Below, piece by piece: positions 1 through 4,509 of a stretch of 5,192 bases of DNA. The translations under genes and the position numbers were made by a program. Source of the DNA: an uncultured Pseudomonadota bacterium (GTDB taxonomy: Bacteria; Desulfobacterota_B; Binatia; UBA9968); the NCBI GenBank assembly GCA_946478635.1, contig CAMLCX010000376.1:1-5192 (forward strand), written 5' to 3'. Below the pieces are notes generated by a model that saw only the letters and a list, made by a program, of their open reading frames with translations, was not told the origin of the DNA and made no database searches. Numbering within the stretch: the first letter of the stretch is position 1; every line of letters begins with the position of its first letter.

Positions 1-11
1 GAAACAACTGG

Positions 12-770
12 ATGGCGGAACAAACCGAAAAGGATATTGACAAAATCGTCGCCGAGCGTCTGCGTGAGGCGGGGTTCAAGTTCGCGACGGAAAAAGCGAT
101 CGGCGGGCTGGCTCCTGATTTCATCGTGTACGCGCCGGACGGCCGTCAATTTATCGTTGAAACGCGGCGCTGGGATTTTCCCGGCCTCACCGCCGAGGCC
201 AGCCGCCAGGCGCAGCATTACCAGGACGCGGCGAAAGTCGACGGCGCGTTCGTCGTGATTCCGGGGTTGAAAAGAAATCTTCCGTCCAAGGGAGTCGTCA
301 CTCTCGACGGGCTTGTTCCCGCGCTGCAAGCGGAAATCCAGAGTTCGAAAACACACACCAGCCCGGCGGAGACGACCAGGGTCGCTAAGCTCATCTTTGC
401 CGCCATGCCCTTCGCGCCTCAGTATGAGGATGTGTTTTTTGTCGCGATGAGTAACGCTGCGGAACAAGTCGGCGCGGTATGCGACCGGGTCGATCGGCGC
501 GAGTTCCAGGGCAATGTGGTCGAGGAGATCCAGCGCATGATTCGTAAATCCATCGCGGTTATTGTCGATCTGTCGGAGTCCAAACCCAACGTTCTTTATG
601 AAGCCGGCTACGCCCACGCGCTCAAGAAGCCCTGCGTGCATATCTGTTCCACCCCGGTGGACAAACTCCCCTTTGACGTCGCGCAGTGGAAGACGACGCT
701 GTACCAGCCCGGCCAAACGTATAAACTGCAAAAGGAATTGACCCAGCGTTTGAAGGCAATCCTGGAGTAA
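12..770 (+). CDS. Two-domain protein: PD-(D/E)XK nuclease-like domain fused to a nucleoside 2-deoxyribosyltransferase-like (DRHyd/TIR-like) domain
   Basis: A 252-residue protein with two domains. Residues 1-105 look like a restriction-endonuclease fold: an opening helix with acidic residues, then P35-D36 and E50-T51-R52 on a beta hairpin (a PD...ExR version of PD-(D/E)xK), then a helix with Q67 and Y70 and a strand at 79-84, as in Mrr- and Holliday-resolvase-like nucleases. A Ser/Thr-rich linker (111-123) leads to residues 124-252, which resemble nucleoside 2-deoxyribosyltransferases and DNPH1: a first strand ending AAMPF, a helix, a VIVDLSES strand (183-190), then PNVLYEAGYAHALKKP with E197 where those enzymes carry their catalytic Glu. 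Such domains occur as effectors in nucleotide-centred conflict systems (known of the family). A DNA-sensing or DNA-cutting role coupled to nucleotide cleavage is inference. No Shine-Dalgarno is visible in the 11 bases upstream, and the frame stays open to the window edge, so a start further left is possible; Met1 nevertheless fits the beginning of the nuclease fold. Confidence 0.8.
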   Translation: MAEQTEKDIDKIVAERLREAGFKFATEKAIGGLAPDFIVYAPDGRQFIVETRRWDFPGLTAEASRQAQHYQDAAKVDGAFVVIPGLKRNLPSKGVVTLDGLVPALQAEIQSSKTHTSPAETTRVAKLIFAAMPFAPQYEDVFFVAMSNAAEQVGAVCDRVDRREFQGNVVEEIQRMIRKSIAVIVDLSESKPNVLYEAGYAHALKKPCVHICSTPVDKLPFDVAQWKTTLYQPGQTYKLQKELTQRLKAILE

Positions 771-781
771 TCGGTATTCGG

Positions 782-1408
782 ATGGAAGCCGGGTCCAAAG
801 CGATCTATGTCGATTTAGATGATGTGCTGTGCGAAGCCGCGCGCCATTTTCTCGTTATCGTCGAACGCGAGTTCGGCAAGCGCATAGCGTACGAGCAACT
901 CACTGATTTCGACGTCGGCCGCTCCTGCGGACTATCTCCTTCCGAGCGCGATGAGTTATACCGAATCGTCCATCGGCCGGATCAGCTTTTGAGCATGGCG
1001 CCGGTCAGAGAGGCAATAGCTGTCTTGAACGGCTGGGCAGCGCAGGGTTTCGATATCGCGATCGTCACGGGCCGGCCGCCGGAGAGCGTCGAAGTGTCGC
1101 TTGCGTGGTTGGCAAAACATCAAGTCGCTCACAGTTCCTTTACCGTCGTCGACAAATACTCGCGCTTCACGCCGGGCCACACCGGGGCAATTTCCTTGGC
1201 GGAGTTATCGACCCGCCGATTCTGCTGGGCGATCGAGGATTCGTTGCCCATGGCGAAATATCTAGCCGATGACATGAAGCTGCCGGTCGCGCTGATCGAT
1301 TGTCCTTGGAATCAGTCCGAGGAAACATTTGCCGGAATCGACCGCTATCGTAATTGGGAAGCGATTCACGCCGCAACGCTTGCGCTAACAACCACGGGAC
1401 GGAGGTAG
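782..1408 (+). CDS. HAD-superfamily phosphatase, 5'(3')-deoxyribonucleotidase-like (NT5C type)
   Basis: A 208-residue cytoplasmic protein with all four HAD motifs in order. Motif I is DLDDVLCE with nucleophile D11 and acid/base D13; motif II is VTGRP with T96; motif III is probably K125 in VDKYSR; motif IV is the E152-D153 pair in AIEDS. About 75 residues between motifs I and II form a small helical C1 cap. The C-terminal DCPWNQ (173-178) followed by RYRNWEAI (188-195) matches the usual ending of NT5C-type 5'(3')-deoxyribonucleotidases, which remove phosphate from (deoxy)nucleoside monophosphates. The exact substrate is inferred, not shown. The gene starts 11 nt after the upstream fusion gene. 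The only purine-rich candidate for ribosome binding is GGAG at 764-767, inside the end of that gene and rather far from the start, so translation may be coupled. Pairing with a deoxyribosyltransferase-like gene suggests a shared nucleotide substrate. Confidence 0.82.
   Translation: MEAGSKAIYVDLDDVLCEAARHFLVIVEREFGKRIAYEQLTDFDVGRSCGLSPSERDELYRIVHRPDQLLSMAPVREAIAVLNGWAAQGFDIAIVTGRPPESVEVSLAWLAKHQVAHSSFTVVDKYSRFTPGHTGAISLAELSTRRFCWAIEDSLPMAKYLADDMKLPVALIDCPWNQSEETFAGIDRYRNWEAIHAATLALTTTGRR
1401..1406 (+). promoter_or_regulatory. Strong Shine-Dalgarno GGAGGT overlapping the upstream stop codon
   Basis: GGAGGT lies 5 nt before the ATG at 1412 and shares its last base with the TAG stop (1406-1408) of the phosphatase gene. 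This fixes the start of the binding-protein gene and indicates that the two genes share one transcript. Confidence 0.85.
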
Positions 1409-1411
1409 GGG

Positions 1412-2428
1412 ATGAAGCTCGGAACCGCACTCGGTGCTTGGGTCACGCTCGTTGTTCTTACTGCCATCGCGCACGGCGGCGAAGCCGACCCGCGCTTGTC
1501 AGCGCTGGTGGAAGGCGCAAGAAAAGAAGGCAAGATGATTTTCTACACCTCAGTGGAAACCGAATTTGCCCGCGCCCTGACCGTCGGGTTCGAGGCCAAA
1601 TACCCGTTTATCAAGACGGATATTTTTCGCTCGACGCACGACAAGATTTTGAGCCGCATGAATATCGAACGGCAAACCGGCGCTTATAATGCCGACGTGG
1701 TCAGCGTCGGTGAATTCGAAACCTATCATCTGCAACGAAGAGGATTCATTGCGCCTTACAAAACGCCCCTTGCCGCCGCCTATCCCGAAGGCTTCAAGGA
1801 TCCCAACGGCTATTGGACCGACCTTTATGACAACTTGATCGTGACGGCGTACAACACAACGCGCGTGAAGCGCGACGAGATTCCTAAAAGATACGAAGAT
1901 TTGCTTCATCCGCGCTGGAAGGGCCGCATGGTGCTCGACCAGAACGAAGATCGCTGGTTTGCCAACATGCTTTATTTGATGGGTGAGAAAAAAGGCTTGG
2001 AGTTCATGCAGGCGCTGGCCAGGCAAGATGTCGCGACGCGCAGCGGCCGGTCATTGGTCACTCAGCTCATGAGCGCCGGCGAATACGATTTGCAGATCGT
2101 CGCCTATTGGTACCGGCCCCACTTACTGAAAAAGAACGGCGCGCCAGTTGATTGGGTGGGATTGGAACCCGCCATCGTGGCGCTTCATCCGATCAGCGTG
2201 GTCGATAAAGCGCCGCATGCCAATGCGGCGAAGCTGTTTATCGATTTTGCGCTTTCGGATGAAGGGCAAAAGATCTTTATTCAACGCGGCCGCGAATCGG
2301 CGAGGCCGGGGCTCAAGCCCGAAGGTTACCCGAGTCAACTCAAAGTCGCGCCGAGCCGGGTTCAGCTCGCGGACAAACTGCAAGAATACACCAAGCAGTA
2401 CGACGCGCTCTTTTTACGCGCACGCTGA
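1412..2428 (+). CDS. Periplasmic ABC transporter substrate-binding protein, Fe3+/extracellular solute-binding family
   Basis: A 338-residue exported protein. Residues 1-20 form a Sec signal peptide (MK, then a hydrophobic core rich in Leu, Val and Ala), with likely cleavage after AIA (18-20) or AHG (20-22). The mature part has the landmarks of the SBP_bac_6/FbpA-like class: an early strand KMIFYTS (41-47), the YNTTRV hinge strand (147-152), HPRWKGRM (166-173), a tyrosine-rich AYWYRP segment (231-236), and the C-terminal PHANAAKLFIDFALSDEGQ stretch (268-286), which is almost diagnostic. Length is normal for the family. The ligand is unknown: FbpA proteins bind Fe3+ through two tyrosines, and Y232/Y234 are only possible counterparts, while many relatives bind organic anions. 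No permease or ATPase gene follows (the next gene is convergent), so it is an orphan or works with a transporter encoded elsewhere. The start is supported by a near-perfect Shine-Dalgarno, and the gene is 3 nt behind the phosphatase gene. Confidence 0.9.
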   Translation: MKLGTALGAWVTLVVLTAIAHGGEADPRLSALVEGARKEGKMIFYTSVETEFARALTVGFEAKYPFIKTDIFRSTHDKILSRMNIERQTGAYNADVVSVGEFETYHLQRRGFIAPYKTPLAAAYPEGFKDPNGYWTDLYDNLIVTAYNTTRVKRDEIPKRYEDLLHPRWKGRMVLDQNEDRWFANMLYLMGEKKGLEFMQALARQDVATRSGRSLVTQLMSAGEYDLQIVAYWYRPHLLKKNGAPVDWVGLEPAIVALHPISVVDKAPHANAAKLFIDFALSDEGQKIFIQRGRESARPGLKPEGYPSQLKVAPSRVQLADKLQEYTKQYDALFLRAR

Positions 2429-2498
2429 TGCGCGAAACGCGACGACGGATCGCCCTCTGACCTTTTCTCTACGTCAAGATGTCCAGTGAGTCGCGGGC

Positions 2499-2951
2499 TC
2501 AGCTAACTTTCACCGGAGGTCCGCTCTTTGAATGTCGTTCGGTGAGTTCCAGGACGTAGCCGTCGGGGTCTTCGATGAAAGCAACGTGGTCCTGGCTGCC
2601 GGGGCGATTGGGTTGCGGGCCCAGGGTAAACTTGACGCCTTCGCCTTTCAGTTTTTCGCTTAACTTGTACAGGTCGGATACATAGAGCGCCACGTGGCCA
2701 TACCACTTGGGCATCTCTTTGATATGAGCCGGCCCGCCCGTCTCGATAAGCTCCAATCCGGGAAATTCGTCTTCCGTGCCATAACCCAGATAGCCGACGC
2801 GCTCGTTTTTCTCGGGCACGAGCCGAATGCGCTGGGTGTCCATGCCCAATAACCGCGTATAAAAATCAATGCTGCGATCGAGGTTGCTGACCAGCATCAT
2901 GGTGTGGCGAATGCGAAACGTGACGGCATCTACGGTTTTTTCACCTGCCAT
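2499..2951 (-). CDS. VOC-superfamily metalloenzyme, lactoylglutathione lyase (glyoxalase I)-like
   Basis: A 150-residue cytoplasmic protein made of two beta-alpha-beta-beta-beta repeats. Compared with E. coli GloA (from memory), the four metal ligands are present at matching spacing: H16 (in RHTMML), E67 (in LELIE), H86 (in YGHVAL) and E135 (in YVLELTE). The family signatures LDRSIDFYTRLLGM (24-37) and DPDGYVLEL (128-136) are clear. Glyoxalase I isomerises the methylglyoxal-glutathione hemithioacetal to S-lactoylglutathione. However, the E. coli glutathione-contacting Arg9 and Asn60 align with L20 and T71 here, so the thiol or substrate may differ and a gloA symbol is not justified. A short N-terminal extension of about 11 residues precedes the first strand. 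On the minus strand a G-rich GGGGGT ribosome-binding-like sequence lies 3 nt upstream of the ATG. The gene converges on the binding-protein gene with a 70-nt gap and no obvious terminator. Confidence 0.88.
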   Translation of the reverse strand: MAGEKTVDAVTFRIRHTMMLVSNLDRSIDFYTRLLGMDTQRIRLVPEKNERVGYLGYGTEDEFPGLELIETGGPAHIKEMPKWYGHVALYVSDLYKLSEKLKGEGVKFTLGPQPNRPGSQDHVAFIEDPDGYVLELTERHSKSGPPVKVS

Positions 2952-2992
2952 TTGACCCCCGGAATTATACTGCCTCGGCGCTATCGACTAGA
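2952..2992 (-). promoter_or_regulatory. Possible promoter for the glyoxalase-like gene (TATAAT)
   Basis: Read on the minus strand, a perfect TATAAT lies at 2964-2969, 12 nt before the start codon. A 17-nt spacer would put the -35 at 2987-2992 (TCTAGT), which is a poor match. Initiation about 7 nt downstream of TATAAT would leave a leader of only about 5-6 nt, so this is either a near-leaderless promoter or a chance match. Confidence 0.3.
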
Positions 2993-3121
2993 TCAGTCGT
3001 CGAAACCTTTGCGCGACACTATCGCAGGCAAAGGTGGGCCGTCAACGTTCGGAAGAAGCGCGGATGCCCCCCGCATTTCGGATTGTTGGGCCGATAGGAA
3101 CAAAAAGAAGCGGGATAGGAC

Positions 3122-3277
3122 TCAGAGATGATGGCGATCCAGCCGTTTCTGTTTTCCGGCCCCGTAAATGAGGATAACGAGTAGGACCGTCGTGATCGCC
3201 CAATTTCTAACCGCCCAATCGAGCAGAGGTTTAGCTTCCAAGAAGAGCCGTGCGGCGAATTCCCCGATTTTCTCCAT
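3122..3277 (-). CDS. Small single-span membrane protein, 51 residues, unknown function
   Basis: I do not recognise this protein. It has 51 residues: an N-terminal amphipathic-looking helix (about 2-22, MEKIGEFAARLFLEAK...), then one hydrophobic segment at about 26-40 (WAITTVLLVILIYGA), then a basic, His-rich tail (KQKRLDRHH). The positive tail suggests a cytoplasmic C-terminus. The start is chosen because GGAGGT sits 5 nt upstream (3283-3288). The same frame stays open much further upstream, to 3607, but that part has no start-site signal, overlaps the FAD-subunit gene and has a low-complexity, Cys/Ser/His-scattered composition typical of noncoding sequence. It is isolated: 170 nt separate it from the glyoxalase-like gene downstream on the same strand and 289 nt from the FAD-subunit gene upstream. 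Co-transcription with the glyoxalase-like gene is possible. Small amphipathic-plus-TM proteins include toxins and accessory subunits, but nothing here selects one. Confidence 0.6.
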   Translation of the reverse strand: MEKIGEFAARLFLEAKPLLDWAVRNWAITTVLLVILIYGAGKQKRLDRHHL

Positions 3278-3282
3278 GGTAC

Positions 3283-3288
3283 ACCTCC
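3283..3288 (-). promoter_or_regulatory. Shine-Dalgarno GGAGGT for the small membrane protein
   Basis: The minus-strand reading is GGAGGT, 5 nt before the ATG at 3275-3277. It is a complete consensus match, one of the two best ribosome binding sites in the window, and it decides the start of this short gene. Confidence 0.75.
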
Positions 3289-3566
3289 GGGAAAAGCATT
3301 CGCGTGCGAGCCGTGGGATGATCATGATGATAACCAGCCGCGCACTTGCGCACAAGCTTTCGTTCGATAACGGCGCAAAAACCCATCGAGCAAAATGGTG
3401 TAGGGAACAACAAAATGCGCCAACGTTAGACGAATGCGTCAGAGAAAATTTGGCAAGGATCGAAGGACGCAGCTTGTAAGCACGCGGATGGTCAATTGGC
3501 GACTGCGGGAAGGATGGTAATCCGTGCCAAATTGGCGCCCCGATGGTCGAGCTGAGTCCCGCGAAT
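3289..3566. other. Gene-poor spacer between the FAD-subunit gene and the small membrane protein gene
   Basis: Apart from the candidate promoter at 3327-3355, I see no gene, RNA gene or terminator here. A plus-strand frame covering 3168-3479 exists, but it has no ribosome binding site and a noncoding-like composition. Near repeats TCAATTGGCG (3492-3501) and CAAATTGGCG (3528-3537) are present without an evident role. No stem followed by a T-run was found to end the molybdenum hydroxylase transcript. Confidence 0.5.
3327..3355 (-). promoter_or_regulatory. Possible sigma70-type promoter for the small membrane protein, with an inverted repeat in the spacer
   Basis: Minus-strand TTGTGC (3350-3355) and TATCAT (3327-3332) are separated by exactly 17 nt. 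The -10 matches consensus at 5 of 6 positions, the -35 at 3 of 6. Transcription would begin near 3320 and give a leader of about 43 nt. An inverted repeat GCGCA-CT-TGCGC (3340-3351) lies across the spacer and the -35, and a palindrome ATGATCAT (3318-3325) lies at the expected start point. Either could be a regulator site, but both are short enough to be chance. Confidence 0.35.
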
Positions 3567-4421
3567 CTATGAAAGCGCTTTGATAAAGGCTCTGCGCAGG
3601 AACACACCGATCAGATGGCGTTTGTAATCGGCGCCGCCTTCGAGGTCATCGACTGGGTCGGCAGCTTGCGCGAGCGCGGCGCCGGCGTCGGCCAGTTGTT
3701 TCTCGACCTGCGCTCTGGCGCCGGTGAGAAGCTGGTTGGCTTTGTCCGACTGCGTCGGCACGGCGCCGACGCTGCCGACCACGGCCGTCGCTTTCTTGAC
3801 CGTGTCGCCATCAACATCCAAAATCAGCGCGAGACCGAGCGTCGGACGTTCCTTGAGTTGAAATTTTAAATAGGCGGCGCGCTGGGATTTGCTCAATAGA
3901 GGAATTTCCACCGCGGTGAGCAGCTCTTCGTTGGCAAGCGATGTTTCATAGGCCCCGGTGATCAGCTTGTCGATAGCTGTCGTCCTGTTTCCGGATTTCC
4001 CCTGCACATGGGCCTTGGCGCCGAGGGCGGTCAGCAATGTCGCCGGATCGGAGTGCGGTTCGGCGAAGCAGAGATTGCCGCCAAGGGTGCCACTGGCGCG
4101 CACGCGCACGTTGGCGACTTTAGTTTCCATTTCGGCGAGCACGGGCAAATTTTGCCGTACCAACTCCGAGCGTTCGATGGCGGCATGGGTGGCCGTGCCG
4201 CCGATCATGATCGCGCCGTCCTTGGTTTCGATCTTGTTCAAGCCGGCGATCGTCTTCACGTCGACCAGGTGCTCGTAGCGCAGCAGATCGTGCTTCATCG
4301 CCAGCAGAAGCTCGGTGCCGCCGGCGTAGAGCCGGCCCTTCTCGCCGAATTCGCCGAGCATCTGCGAAGCTTCGGCTACGGTCTTGGGTTGGTGAATCGT
4401 GAAACGTCTTAAGGGCATCAT
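3567..4421 (-). CDS. FAD-binding subunit of a xanthine dehydrogenase/CO dehydrogenase-family molybdenum hydroxylase (CoxM/XdhB type)
   Basis: A 284-residue protein of normal family length. It carries electrons from the [2Fe-2S] subunit through FAD to the final acceptor in a cytoplasmic heterotrimer. The N-terminal PCMH-type FAD domain shows AGGTELLLAMK (33-43), IGGTATHAAIE (73-83) and ASGTLGGNLCFAEPHSD (109-125), equivalent to the AGGxSLL, IGAxTxH and GTIGGSLA...D flavin-contact motifs. The C-terminal CO_deh_flav_C-type domain starts near 180 and ends with the characteristic ADYKRHLIGVFLRRA (264-278). The gene lies 67 nt downstream of the molybdopterin subunit and should be co-transcribed with it. 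The start is taken at the first of two adjacent ATG codons (4419-4421); the ribosome binding site is weak (only GAGA ahead of an AT-rich run), so translation may depend on the upstream gene or on the repeat structure between them. The substrate cannot be told from this subunit. Confidence 0.9.
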   Translation of the reverse strand: MMPLRRFTIHQPKTVAEASQMLGEFGEKGRLYAGGTELLLAMKHDLLRYEHLVDVKTIAGLNKIETKDGAIMIGGTATHAAIERSELVRQNLPVLAEMETKVANVRVRASGTLGGNLCFAEPHSDPATLLTALGAKAHVQGKSGNRTTAIDKLITGAYETSLANEELLTAVEIPLLSKSQRAAYLKFQLKERPTLGLALILDVDGDTVKKATAVVGSVGAVPTQSDKANQLLTGARAQVEKQLADAGAALAQAADPVDDLEGGADYKRHLIGVFLRRAFIKALS

Positions 4422-4432
4422 AAAAAATTCTC

Positions 4433-4509
4433 GTTCAAGGGTTCAATCGTTCAAGGTTCAGCGGCTTCCGGATTCAGTCGTTGAACTTTTAAACTTTTGA
4501 ACCTTGAAC
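4433..4509. repeat. Cluster of GTTCAA/TTGAAC repeats with a perfect 12-bp inverted repeat
   Basis: Six copies of one hexamer lie within 77 bp. Three are GTTCAA (4433, 4441, 4449; spaced exactly 8 nt) and three are the reverse complement TTGAAC (4481, 4497, 4504). Arms 4449-4460 (GTTCAAGGTTCA) and 4498-4509 (TGAACCTTGAAC) are perfect inverted repeats around a 37-nt centre. The outer pair 4433-4446 and 4497-4509 can form a competing 13-bp stem with one bulged base. The cluster fills the gap between the two molybdenum hydroxylase genes and runs into the 3' end of the large-subunit gene. It is probably a dispersed intergenic repeat or an RNA hairpin; copy number elsewhere is not visible from here. 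Confidence 0.75.

Noticed and set aside
2417..2434. Hairpin CGCGCA-CGCTGA-TGCGCG at the end of the binding-protein gene as an intrinsic terminator
   Set aside because: The stem overlaps the stop codon, but no T-run follows on the plus strand (AAACGCG follows). The only T-run is on the wrong side, giving A residues on the minus strand.
3064..3076. ATGC-CCCCC-GCAT inverted repeat as a terminator downstream of the small membrane protein
   Set aside because: The stem is only 4 bp and there is no T-run after it on the minus strand.
3168..3479. Plus-strand 103-residue open frame
   Set aside because: It lies antisense to the small membrane protein, has no ribosome binding site, and its residue composition is Arg/Ser-rich without domain features.
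3572..3581. Perfect 10-bp palindrome AAAGCGCTTT as an operator
   Set aside because: It lies inside the last codons of the FAD-subunit gene, is a single copy, and is not positioned next to any promoter I can support.
3122..3607. A 161-residue minus-strand protein using the full open frame
   Set aside because: The upstream 110 codons lack a ribosome binding site, overlap the FAD-subunit gene and look noncoding in composition. The consensus Shine-Dalgarno selects the internal ATG at 3277.
4008..4412. Plus-strand open frame antisense to the FAD-subunit gene
   Set aside because: The minus-strand protein has clear family motifs throughout this stretch; the plus-strand frame reflects codon bias of the GC-rich sense strand.
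4431..4460. tRNA T-arm-like GGTTCAA sequences suggesting a tRNA fragment or attachment site
   Set aside because: The motif recurs at regular 8-nt spacing and in inverted copies, with no acceptor, D or anticodon arms around it. It is better explained as a simple repeat cluster.
4433..4509. CRISPR array
   Set aside because: Units are 6-8 nt with no unique spacers of 25-40 nt and no cas genes nearby.
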